From contig NZ_JADQTO010000001.1 of NCBI RefSeq assembly GCF_015704865.1, forward strand, positions 62,001-126,000: a DNA stretch of 64,000 nucleotides. The letters are read 5' to 3'. Source of the stretch: Actinoplanes aureus. Its GTDB lineage: Bacteria; Actinomycetota; Actinomycetes; Mycobacteriales; Micromonosporaceae. Below the pieces are notes generated by a model. It was given only the letters and a program-made list of their open reading frames with translations. It ran no database searches and was not told where the DNA came from. The position numbers and the translations under genes were made by a program. Positions 55,108-63,438 of this stretch are shown one piece after another; position 1 is the stretch's first letter, and every line of letters starts with the position of its first letter.

Positions 55108-56053
55108 TGAAGGCGTAATCGATGCGATCGAGGATCTCCGGCGGGAGCTGGATGCTCTCGGCGCGAGCCCGGGCGTTGAGGTCCGCCGTGATGAGCGCGT
55201 CGACCTCGACCTGTTGCAGCACCGTCCGGGCGGCCATCTCGACCTCCATGAAACGGGTCGGGAGGATCGAGAAGCTGCGGTACGCGCAGAACGGGTTCGG
55301 GGTGTCGGTCAGCTTGATCACCGGCGGCAGATCGGACCAGGCGCTCGGGTAATCGCCCCGCACCTTCACCGGCTTGGTGAGCTGCTTGTCCTCCGGCCGG
55401 AGGACACCCAACCGGAGGAGCTGCCACACCGAGGCCAGGAACGAGCACGACCACAGGTCGTCCTTGATCTGCACGTCCATGAAGATGGAGTGCCGGTTGG
55501 CGGCGGTCTGTTCGGGGCCGTGCCACGTACCGTCCGCCATGGCCGGCACCACTGTGGGGTCGAAGGACCGGCGACCGTTCGCCAGCCAGCCGGATTTCTC
55601 GAGCGGCGGCCGGCTCCCGTTGGCGCCGGGCAGCGGCTCCGGAACGATGCTGTCGAAGACCTGCTGCGCCAGCTTGGTCGCCCCGAACTCGGCGCAGCTC
55701 GACTCACGGGCGATGTAGTCGATCTCCAGCCCGCTCTTGGCGGCCGCGTCGACCACTTTCTTGATGATCACCCGGGGATCGTCGAGCCGGCTGAAGTAGT
55801 CGTCGATCAGAAAGCACGTGCTGATGCGCGACGACGTGCTGCCCCAGCGGCCCATCGACTTGGTGGCCTTGACCCAGTGGGAGACGCTCCGGAAGTACTC
55901 GGCGAGCCGGCTCTCACTCTCCGGGTCCTGCAGGTCCTCCATGTAGAGGTGGCCCAGCTCGAGCGAGACGTGCGAGAGCCCGACGGAAGGAGCGGTCCGT
56001 TCGGCCGCCTTCTCCCGGTAGACCACGCGTTGGCGGTGCGGGGCTACCGTCAT
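55076..56053 (-). CDS. SCO2522 family protein
   Basis: A 325-residue soluble protein matching the SCO2522 family by character and context. It contains acidic motifs such as TCFLIDDYFSRLDDPR (about 80-95), an IDYIARESSCAE segment and a C-terminal YAFINDW stretch. The DD-Y-F pattern suggests a Rossmann-like or nuclease-like core, but no family with known activity is recognised. Its ATG overlaps the stop of the SCO2523-family gene (ATGA), so it is translationally coupled to it. It is the last gene of a three-gene minus-strand operon. Confidence 0.72.
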   Translation of the reverse strand: MTVAPHRQRVVYREKAAERTAPSVGLSHVSLELGHLYMEDLQDPESESRLAEYFRSVSHWVKATKSMGRWGSTSSRISTCFLIDDYFSRLDDPRVIIKKVVDAAAKSGLEIDYIARESSCAEFGATKLAQQVFDSIVPEPLPGANGSRPPLEKSGWLANGRRSFDPTVVPAMADGTWHGPEQTAANRHSIFMDVQIKDDLWSCSFLASVWQLLRLGVLRPEDKQLTKPVKVRGDYPSAWSDLPPVIKLTDTPNPFCAYRSFSILPTRFMEVEMAARTVLQQVEVDALITADLNARARAESIQLPPEILDRIDYAFINDWAPATGR

Positions 56054-56967
56054 AGGGTCTCCCAAGCAGAGTCGTCGACGAGGCGCCTCGCCAACGAATC
56101 GAAGGCGTTTCGCGTCTCCTGGTTCGCGACGCCGGCCACCACGTCCTTGTCAGTGATCAACTGTTCCTGCCATTGCAGCATGGGATCCAGAGGAACGGTC
56201 CCTAATACTAAATTTTTGCCGACTTGGTGGTCTCCCGCCAGCCGGGTGAGTCGCCTATTGCACTCGTCGAGCCAAACGCCCTGCTTAGCGGTGAGGCCAC
56301 TCTGTGCCGAAGGTGCCGGATCGATCACCGCGGTGCGGACGTATCGAAGATTGCTGGCGAACTCCTGCCGGTCGTGACCCAGGGTCTGTGCGGAGGCGAG
56401 GAGGCCGTGCGGCCCGTTGACGAGGCCGCCCGCCGCCACCACGTGCTGCCTGGTCCACCGGTGGAAGACCAGCCAGCGACTCATGATGTTGCGCATCTCC
56501 GGCCTGGCGGTCACCTTCAGAACCGTTTCGACGGCGATGTTCCGCCCGGCGCTGAGGTCGACCATGCAGAGGCTGAACTCCTCGTTGAGCCGGAGGAACA
56601 GCTTGAGACACTGCTCCTCCAAGCCGCCCCGCCTCGGGAAGTCGCCGCTGCCGACGTCACCCGGGAGCAGGACGAGACGGCCGGTGTTGGCCTGCCCCTC
56701 ACGGATGGCGCGCCGGTCGGTCGACGTCCAGATGTCGATGCGCTCCGGCTCCTCCACCTCCTTGAGCAGGAAGCGGTAGAGGCCGGACCCGCTCTGGGTG
56801 CCGTTCTCAGCCTTCTCGATGCCGAAGATGGCGCCCGCTGTCGGCGAGCCGAAGTCGAAGTCGAGGTAGCAGACGTCGTTGCCCTGCAGAGCGCTGCGAT
56901 ACAGCAGGTTGCTGCTGGTCACCGATCGGCCGGTACCGCCCTTGTCGGACGCGGCGAAGACGAACAT
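56050..56967 (-). CDS. SCO2523 family variant P-loop protein (ParA/MinD-like)
   Basis: A 305-residue ParA/MipZ-like P-loop protein. The N-terminus FVFAASDKGGTGRSVTSSNL has a deviant Walker A in which the usual KGGxGKT/S lysine is replaced by arginine (KGGTGRS); the signature first lysine is kept. The Walker A' strand CYLDFDFGSPT follows. The CMVDLSAGRN strand is at the Walker B position. Such proteins often act at membranes or in positioning; whether this one hydrolyses ATP is doubtful. It shares one base with the SCO2524-family stop (TGATG) and is coupled to both neighbours. Confidence 0.8.
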   Translation of the reverse strand: MFVFAASDKGGTGRSVTSSNLLYRSALQGNDVCYLDFDFGSPTAGAIFGIEKAENGTQSGSGLYRFLLKEVEEPERIDIWTSTDRRAIREGQANTGRLVLLPGDVGSGDFPRRGGLEEQCLKLFLRLNEEFSLCMVDLSAGRNIAVETVLKVTARPEMRNIMSRWLVFHRWTRQHVVAAGGLVNGPHGLLASAQTLGHDRQEFASNLRYVRTAVIDPAPSAQSGLTAKQGVWLDECNRRLTRLAGDHQVGKNLVLGTVPLDPMLQWQEQLITDKDVVAGVANQETRNAFDSLARRLVDDSAWETL

Positions 56968-58883
56968 CAGATCGCCGTACTCTCGTTCTGGCGGACGGCG
57001 TCGAGGCCGTCGAGCTCCAGCAGGATCCAGCTCACCAGGGCGGTCGCCGATCCCGGCCGGGTACGAGCGATGGATCGCGCCCGGTCGAGTTTGGCCCGGA
57101 TCTCGGTCAAGACGTCCATCACCTCGAGGCTGGCATCGGCGGAACCCCTCATGAGCTCCATGTCGTACAGGTGCTCGGCCTCGAACAGCAGGTCGAAGGC
57201 GTGGATCACGAGCCGGTCGTTGACGAGCGGTTCCTCGCTCAGCAGGTTAGCCGTGCTGACCAGGCCCGCCACCACCCGTTCGGTGTAGTACCACGACGGT
57301 TGCTCGTACCCGGGGAGCTCTTCGAACACGTTGGACGGCTGGTCCCACAGTCTGCGGTGGCTCGTGCCGGACAGCCGGCGGCGGGAGAGATGGTCCCACA
57401 CCCCGTCCGCCAGGCGCAGCAGGCGCGCGCGCTCCTCCACGTCGCTCAGCAGGCCGGCGATGGCGACCGAGCGCTGGAGCAGCAGAGAGGCGAACTCCCC
57501 GACGTACCACACCGATTTCGTCTTGTCCGGTGAGTCGTCGGCGCTGCCCTCCAGGACGACCTCCAGGCCGGGATGGTGCAGCCGCAGGCCCGAGTCGCCC
57601 GGGCGGTGCCGGCGGGTCACCCGGCCCTCGTTCGACAGGTCGGCCAGCACGGCGCCGATCCGGGCCAGGCGGGTGTCCGCACCGCGTCGCCGGACCAGGT
57701 CCTTCACCACGATCGAGGTCACCAGGAGGCTGTAGTACTCGCTGCGGAGCCCGTCGGTGGTCTGCCATGGTGGGTCCTCCAGCGGCCACTTCGGCCCGCC
57801 GCTGAACGTCGCCACCGTCGCCCAGTAGGTGAGGGTGAGATCCCAGCGCAGCTGGAGCGCACGCGACAGGCGCTGCTGCTCCTCGTTGAGCAGACCCAGC
57901 ACACGGGTCCGCTCGGAGAAGAGGTCCTCGATCGCGTCGACCGCCACCACGGTGAAGTAGAGGTACGGCTTGTTCTCCGCGATGCCCTCCGGCTGCGGGC
58001 CGATGTCCTCGATCTCCTCCGGCGGCGCTGCGGCCGGTACCTCTCCGGTGGCCGGCTCGCCCCCTCCGACCGGCTTGTACTCCAGCGCGACCTCGGGCGC
58101 TTCCTTGACGATGCCCCACGACCAACCGCACTCGAAGAGCGCGTTGGCGCCCTCGAGCGCCTGCGTCTGCCCCGATCCGATCAGGACCTCGCCGAAGGAC
58201 GCGATCGTCTCCTGCAACGCCGTACGGAATTGGTTGACGACCGTCTTGGACGGCGCCTGGCTCTTGTTGATGGTGCGGAGCAGGACCTGCCCGGGATCGT
58301 CGTCCGCCTCGAAGACGTGCGTGGAGAAGCTCCGGAGCAGGCCGACCATGGCCGCGGTGAGCCGGGTGCTGGCGAGTCTTTCCAGCTCCCGCAACTCGCG
58401 GCGCAGATTCATCCGGGTGACGGACTGCCGGAAGATGCGGACGAAACCGATGGTGGCCAGCGACAGCGTCACCGAGATCGCGAACGAGTCCACGATGTCG
58501 CGACCCAGCTGCTCGTCGGTCAGCTTGCCGCCCTCGTCGGACTTGTAGTAACTGCCGCCGGAGAAGATCGGGCGGCCGTCGTTCTTCTCGTCGACGTACC
58601 GGGTGAAGTAGTCGGTGGCGATCCGGACCAGGTTGAGCGGGATGCTCTTCTCGTCGCCGAGCGGCCGGAGTGCCTCGAGCATGGCGTCGGCCGTGGCGTT
58701 CGGCCGGTCCAGCGCGAACGGTGTCACCTGTGTGGCCGGGAGCAGGATGCAGAGCAGCTGCTCGGCGTCACTGATGGAGTTGGATCCGTCGCGGCCACCC
58801 CAATGCCATCGACCGTCGCGCCACGAGCTCAGAACCGTCGCTTTCCAGGTCTCCAGCAGATGCTGTCGCGGTTCGATCCTCAC
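56967..58883 (-). CDS. SCO2524 family protein
   Basis: A 638-residue, mostly helical protein matching the SCO2524 family by size and position; it is the first gene of the SCO2524-SCO2523-SCO2522 operon. One hydrophobic stretch (about residues 134-150, FAISVTLSLATIGFVRIF) might touch the membrane. A Glu/Pro-rich loop (about 270-300) divides two helical halves. No catalytic motif is apparent. It starts at GTG 58883 with only a weak ribosome-binding site. The promoter should lie in the 58884-59130 stretch, which has no gene. Confidence 0.7.
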   Translation of the reverse strand: MRIEPRQHLLETWKATVLSSWRDGRWHWGGRDGSNSISDAEQLLCILLPATQVTPFALDRPNATADAMLEALRPLGDEKSIPLNLVRIATDYFTRYVDEKNDGRPIFSGGSYYKSDEGGKLTDEQLGRDIVDSFAISVTLSLATIGFVRIFRQSVTRMNLRRELRELERLASTRLTAAMVGLLRSFSTHVFEADDDPGQVLLRTINKSQAPSKTVVNQFRTALQETIASFGEVLIGSGQTQALEGANALFECGWSWGIVKEAPEVALEYKPVGGGEPATGEVPAAAPPEEIEDIGPQPEGIAENKPYLYFTVVAVDAIEDLFSERTRVLGLLNEEQQRLSRALQLRWDLTLTYWATVATFSGGPKWPLEDPPWQTTDGLRSEYYSLLVTSIVVKDLVRRRGADTRLARIGAVLADLSNEGRVTRRHRPGDSGLRLHHPGLEVVLEGSADDSPDKTKSVWYVGEFASLLLQRSVAIAGLLSDVEERARLLRLADGVWDHLSRRRLSGTSHRRLWDQPSNVFEELPGYEQPSWYYTERVVAGLVSTANLLSEEPLVNDRLVIHAFDLLFEAEHLYDMELMRGSADASLEVMDVLTEIRAKLDRARSIARTRPGSATALVSWILLELDGLDAVRQNESTAI

Positions 58884-59140
58884 CGGTGCACACCACCATC
58901 TCCGCAGACGGGCCCAAAGGCGACAGATGCCCGCGGCTCACCGGCTGCACCGAGGGGGCCTCGGCCGCCCGGCGTGCCGCGGAGCCGGACCGGCGTACAT
59001 CTGGTTCGGTCGATAGCCGCTCGGTCCGCGCTGACTCCCTCATGATGTCGCACCCGTCAAGCTATCAACCGCGCAGGCGCTCCAAAGTAGCGCTACGAGC
59101 GGGGCTAAGTCGATCCGACCCTCCAATGAAGAACGAAAAG

Positions 59141-59175
59141 AGCGGGGCGACGGACCACTGGTCCGGCGCCCCGCT
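59141..59175 (-). terminator. Terminator after the DUF349 gene
   Basis: Seventeen-base arms (59141-59157 and 59159-59175, one mismatch) form a long stem, and on the minus strand it is followed by a T-rich stretch (CTTTTCG). It ends the DUF349 transcript and marks the border of the upstream island. Confidence 0.8.
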
Positions 59176-59193
59176 CCTCCGATCGTGTTGTAC

Positions 59194-60402
59194 TCAGTTC
59201 GCCTGTTCGGCCAGCGCCAGGAACTGCTTCTTGGAGGCCAGTGCCTGCTCAGCCTCCTTGATCCGCCGAGCGTCGCCGGCGGCCTGTGCCCGGGCCAGCC
59301 GCTGCTCGGCCTCGGCGACCTGGTCGCGCATCTGGCGCAGCAGCGGGTTGTCCTGCGGGCTGGTCTTGCGCCAGGCCGAGTCCATCGCCACCCGGATCCG
59401 CTCCTCCGCGGCCCGCCAGCGGCGGTCCAGCGAGGCGGCCGCCTCGCGCGGCACCCGGCCGGCGTCGTGCCAGGCGGCCTGGGCGTCGCGGAGCCGGTTC
59501 TGCGCGCCACGCGGGTCGGCGTCGACGTCGACGGCCTCGATCTCGGCCAGGATGGCCTGCTTCTTCTCCAGGTTGCCCTGGTACTCCGCGTCACGGGCGG
59601 AGAAGACCTCGCTGCGCCGGGTGAAGAAGGCGTCCTGAGCGGCCCGGAAGCGTTCCCAGAGGCGCTGCTCGGCTTCCTTGGCGGCGCGCGGAGCCGCCTT
59701 CCACTCGGCCATCAGCTCCTTGAGCCGGTTCGCCGTGGTGGACCACTCGGTCGAGTCGGAGAGACCCTCCGCCTCCTTGACCAGCTCTTCCTTGGCCGTC
59801 TGGGCCTGCTTGCGCTGCCCGTCGAGGGTGGCGAAGTGTGCACCGCGGCGGCGGGTGAAACCGTCCCGGGCGGCGGCGAACCGCTTCCACAGCTCACCGT
59901 CGGTCTTCTTGTCGACGCCGCGGATGGTCTTCCACTCGTCGAGGATCTCCTTGAGCCGGTCGCCGGCCGACTTCCAGCCGGTCGCCTCGGCGGCGATCTT
60001 CTCCGCCTCCTCGACCAGGGCGGTCTTGCGCGCCAGCGCCTCGGTACGGGCCACCTCACGGGCCGCCCGAGCCTCCCCGGCCTTCTCCTCGGCCAGGCCG
60101 GCGAGCCGCTCCAGCCGGGCGGCGAGACCGTCGATGTCACCCACCACGTGGGCCTCGTCGAGCTGGGTGCGGAGCCGTTTGACGCTGCTCAGCGAGTGCG
60201 AGGCGTCTGCCGCGCCGGACTTGAGGCGAGCCTCGACGAGGTCGACCTCGGTCACCAGGTCGTCGAAGCGCCGGGCGAAGTGAGCCAGCCCTTCCTCTGG
60301 CGTGCCCGCCTGCCAGGAGCCGACCACCCGGTCGCCCTCGGCGGTCTTCACGTACACGGTGCCGTCGGCATCCACGCGCCCGAAGGCCGTCCAGTCGTTC
60401 AT
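59194..60402 (-). CDS. DUF349 domain-containing protein
   Basis: A 402-residue protein with about four DUF349 helical repeats (each with a W-K-S/A-A-G-x-R-L-K-E-type pattern, for example GWKSAGDRLKEILDEWKTI and EWSTTANRLKELMAEWKAA), highly charged and coiled. An N-terminal 60-residue beta segment contains DADGTVYVKTAEGDRVVGSWQAG. DUF349 proteins are conserved next to miaA in actinobacteria; the function is unclear. It is divergent from miaA across 180 bases. Confidence 0.9.
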   Translation of the reverse strand: MNDWTAFGRVDADGTVYVKTAEGDRVVGSWQAGTPEEGLAHFARRFDDLVTEVDLVEARLKSGAADASHSLSSVKRLRTQLDEAHVVGDIDGLAARLERLAGLAEEKAGEARAAREVARTEALARKTALVEEAEKIAAEATGWKSAGDRLKEILDEWKTIRGVDKKTDGELWKRFAAARDGFTRRRGAHFATLDGQRKQAQTAKEELVKEAEGLSDSTEWSTTANRLKELMAEWKAAPRAAKEAEQRLWERFRAAQDAFFTRRSEVFSARDAEYQGNLEKKQAILAEIEAVDVDADPRGAQNRLRDAQAAWHDAGRVPREAAASLDRRWRAAEERIRVAMDSAWRKTSPQDNPLLRQMRDQVAEAEQRLARAQAAGDARRIKEAEQALASKKQFLALAEQAN

Positions 60403-60582
60403 GAGCTCATCCTCGTTCTCCCGGCGTCATCGGACCCGGACGGGCCCGTGGCCACCGCCATAGCGCAGTCGAATGCCAATCTTCCCACCGGCATTCTTTC
60501 TCGCGCATTGTCACAGGTCCAACCCGGTTAGGGGAAAGCTCCCGCCGACGACCGTGACACAACGGTGTCCTACGGTTGATCG

Positions 60583-61488
60583 GTGCCGTTCCGGTCAGAC
60601 TCCCGCGTGATCACCGTCGTCGGCCCGACGGCGGCCGGCAAGTCCGCGCTGAGCGTCGCCCTGGCCCACGAGTTGGGCGGCGAGGTGGTCAACGCCGACT
60701 CGATGCAGCTCTACCGCGGGATGGACATCGGCACGGCCAAGTTGAGTGTCGAGGAGCGCGAGGGCGTACCGCATCATCTCCTCGACATCTGGGACGTGAC
60801 CGAGCCGGCGGCGGTCGCGGAGTACCAGCGGCTGGCCCGGGCGGCGATCGACGACATCCTCGGCCGGGGGCGGGTGCCGCTGCTGGTCGGCGGCTCCGGT
60901 CTCTACGTGCGGGCGGTGCTGGAGGACTTCGAGTTCCCGGGCACCGACCCGGCGGTCCGGGCGCGGCTGGAGGACGAGCTGGCCGTGGCCGGCCCGGCGG
61001 CCCTGCACGACCGCCTGCGTGAGCGGGACCCGGTCGCCGCGGCGAAGATCCTGACCTCCAACGGCCGCCGGATCGTCCGCGCGCTGGAGGTGATCGAGCT
61101 GACCGGTCAGCCGTTCACCGCCGCCCTGCCGGACCCGGTACCGGTCTATGACGCGGTGCGGATCGGCGTCGACCGGGACACCACCGACCTGGACGAGCGG
61201 ATCGCGCTGCGGGTGGACCTGATGTGGGCGGCGGGCCTGATCGACGAGGTCCGCGGTCTGGACGGCATCCGCGAGGGGCGGACCGCCTCCCGGGCTCTCG
61301 GTTACCAGCAGGCGCTCGCGCAGATCGACGGCCTGCTCACCGAGGCCCAGGCCAAGGAGGACACGGTCCGCGGCACTCGCCGGTTCGTCCGGCGGCAGCG
61401 GTCGTGGTTCCGGCGGGACCCGTCCGTCACCTGGCTGGACGGCGCCACCACGACGCTCCTGGCGGACGCTCTTACGCTTGCGCGATGA
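60583..61488 (+). CDS. miaA: tRNA dimethylallyltransferase MiaA
   Basis: A 301-residue enzyme that adds the dimethylallyl group to A37 of tRNAs, giving the substrate for MiaB. The P-loop is [11 protein letters not shown] near residue 14; [15 protein letters not shown] and the [10 protein letters not shown] motif follow; the C-terminal [14 protein letters not shown] motif contacts tRNA. It begins at GTG 60583. The stop overlaps the dapF start (ATGA). Confidence 0.97.
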   Translation: MPFRSDSRVITVVGPTAAGKSALSVALAHELGGEVVNADSMQLYRGMDIGTAKLSVEEREGVPHHLLDIWDVTEPAAVAEYQRLARAAIDDILGRGRVPLLVGGSGLYVRAVLEDFEFPGTDPAVRARLEDELAVAGPAALHDRLRERDPVAAAKILTSNGRRIVRALEVIELTGQPFTAALPDPVPVYDAVRIGVDRDTTDLDERIALRVDLMWAAGLIDEVRGLDGIREGRTASRALGYQQALAQIDGLLTEAQAKEDTVRGTRRFVRRQRSWFRRDPSVTWLDGATTTLLADALTLAR

Positions 61489-62327
61489 TTGGCGGCGTGC
61501 GTTTTACCAAGGGCCATGGAACCGGCAACGACTTCGTCATCCTTCCCGACCCCGACGGTGAGCTGGAGCTGACGGCCGAGCGCGTGGCCGCGCTCTGCGA
61601 CCGGCACCGGGGCATCGGCGGCGACGGCGTGCTCCGGGTGGTGCGCAGCGCCAAGCACCCCGAGGCGGCCGGGCAGGCCGGCGAGGCCGAGTGGTTCATG
61701 GACTACTGGAACAGCGACGGCTCGTTCGCCGAGATGTGCGGCAACGGCGTCCGCGTCTTCGTCCGCTATCTGATGAGCAACGACCTCGCCACGCCCGGCC
61801 CTGCGGGCCTGCCGGTGGCAACCCGGGCCGGGATCATGGTCGCGCAGGTCAATGACGGCTCGATCCGGGTGCGCATGACAACCCCGCGGGTGTACGCCGG
61901 AAGCACCGCCACCATAGGAGCCCTGACCGTTCCCGGGGTCGCGGTGGACTGCGGGAACCCGCATCTGGTCTGCAACCTGCACGACGGGGTGCGGCTGGCC
62001 GTCCTGGACCTGACCAGACCACCCGGCCACGACCCCGCGGTCTTCCCGGGCGGGGTGAACGTCGAGTTCGTCGAGCCCGCCGAGCCGGTCGACGGTGTGG
62101 ACGGGCACGTCCGGATGCGCGTGCACGAGCGTGGCTCCGGCGAGACCCTGTCCTGCGGCACCGGGGCCTTGGCGGTCGGCGCGGTGGCGCTGCGCGACGC
62201 GGGCCTGACGACCGGCTCGATCGCCGTGGACCTGCCCGGCGGCCGGCTGATCGTGACCCACGACGACGACGGGGTCTGGTGGCTGGAGGGCCCCGCCGTG
62301 CTCGTCGCCACCGGCGAGGTGCTCTGA
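61485..62327 (+). CDS. dapF: Diaminopimelate epimerase DapF
   Basis: A 280-residue cofactor-independent racemase converting LL- to meso-diaminopimelate for peptidoglycan and lysine. The two catalytic cysteines are in EMCGNGVR and LSCGTGA. The N-terminal [10 protein letters not shown] and the central NPHLV motif are standard. It is translationally coupled to miaA upstream and to the GDPD gene downstream (TGATG). Confidence 0.97.
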   Translation: MIGGVRFTKGHGTGNDFVILPDPDGELELTAERVAALCDRHRGIGGDGVLRVVRSAKHPEAAGQAGEAEWFMDYWNSDGSFAEMCGNGVRVFVRYLMSNDLATPGPAGLPVATRAGIMVAQVNDGSIRVRMTTPRVYAGSTATIGALTVPGVAVDCGNPHLVCNLHDGVRLAVLDLTRPPGHDPAVFPGGVNVEFVEPAEPVDGVDGHVRMRVHERGSGETLSCGTGALAVGAVALRDAGLTTGSIAVDLPGGRLIVTHDDDGVWWLEGPAVLVATGEVL

Positions 62328-63058
62328 TGCTGCACCGCGTCGCCCACCGCGGCTACTCCACGGTGGCGCCGGAGAACACGCTGCCCGCCTTCGACGCCGC
62401 GGTGCGGGCGGGTGCCACCCTGGTCGAGTTCGACGTGCGGGTGACCCGGGACGGCGTACCCGTGGTGATCCACGACCGGACGGTCAACCGCACCACCTCC
62501 GGCACCGGCCGGGTCTGGGACCTGACCTACGACGAGATCGCGGCGCTGGACGCCGGCTCCTGGTTCGGCGCCGGGTTCACCGGTCTGCGGGTGCCGACGC
62601 TGGCCGAGACCCTGGACCTGCTGGCCGCCGGAACGGCCGAGCTGCTCGTCGAGATCAAGCCGCCGGCCACGCTCGACGAGGTGAAGACGATCGTCGCCCA
62701 GCTCGCCGAGCGAGACCTGCTGGCGCGCTCGGTCATCCAGAGCTTCGACGCCGACGTGCTCCGCAAGGTCCGCGGCCTGGTCCCGGACGTACGCCTCGGG
62801 CTGCTGCTGTTCCGCTTCGACGCGGAGACCGTCGCGACCTGTCGTGAGCTGGACGTCGCCTACTGCAACCCGGACCTCGAGGACGTGCTGTCCCACCCGG
62901 AGACGATGGCCGGCCTAGCCGAGGCCGGCGTCCAGGTGATGCCCTGGACGCCGAACGACATGGCGCGGTGGCGTCCCCTGGTGGACGCCGGGGTGGCCGG
63001 CTTGATCACCGACCACGTCGGCGAACTCACCGGCTGGGTCAACGCCGGCTCGGTCTGA
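62327..63058 (+). CDS. Glycerophosphodiester phosphodiesterase
   Basis: A 243-residue GDPD with a TIM-barrel fold. The signature HRGYSTVAPENT is at residues 7-18, followed by VEFDVRVTRDGVPVVIHD with the metal ligands. The C-terminal QVMPWTPND motif is present. There is no signal peptide, so it is cytosolic and probably recycles glycerophosphodiesters from phospholipids to glycerol-3-phosphate. The ATG overlaps the dapF stop by one base. Confidence 0.93.
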   Translation: MLHRVAHRGYSTVAPENTLPAFDAAVRAGATLVEFDVRVTRDGVPVVIHDRTVNRTTSGTGRVWDLTYDEIAALDAGSWFGAGFTGLRVPTLAETLDLLAAGTAELLVEIKPPATLDEVKTIVAQLAERDLLARSVIQSFDADVLRKVRGLVPDVRLGLLLFRFDAETVATCRELDVAYCNPDLEDVLSHPETMAGLAEAGVQVMPWTPNDMARWRPLVDAGVAGLITDHVGELTGWVNAGSV

Positions 63059-63109
63059 ACCCGCTCGGTCATACAACGCCGTGGTCAAGGTTCGCTCGCC
63101 GGTCACTCT

Positions 63110-63411
63110 CTTTCTTCGGTACGCGTGACCGGCGTCTTGCCGAAGCCGACGCGTGCCGCCCTGCCCGACGCGAGCCAGGCTTTCCGTCCCGGCCGCAGCG
63201 CGACCGCCGGGAAACACCAGTCCGTCCCGCTGCGGGCGGGCCGGGCGCGGTTTTGCTCTGGTTGCTTGCCAGCGCCCGGTCGCCGTAACCGCCAGGTGAT
63301 GCTGTTTCCCGGCGGTCGCGCTGGGGCGGCGAGGCAAAGCCGGGCTCGCGCCGGGAGAGCGGGGACAGGGTCGGCTTGGGCGGGACGCCGGTCACGCGTA
63401 CCCCGAAAAAG
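63110..63411. repeat. Long inverted repeat between convergent genes
   Basis: Arms of about 107 bases (63110-63216 and 63303-63411) are roughly 80% complementary and flank an 86-base spacer. Perfect blocks include 17 bases (TACGCGTGACCGGCGTC) near the outer end and 20 bases at the inner end. No gene is present. It could fold into a giant hairpin that stops transcription from both sides, or be a MITE-like element. Confidence 0.8.
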
Positions 63412-63438
63412 CGCAACCGGCAGGCAGAGATCCGCGGT

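Noticed and set aside
60508-60531. TTGTCACAG upstream of miaA as a further RecA-NDp/PafBC box
   Set aside because: No TAnnnT hexamer at the required N8 spacing, and miaA is not a repair gene.
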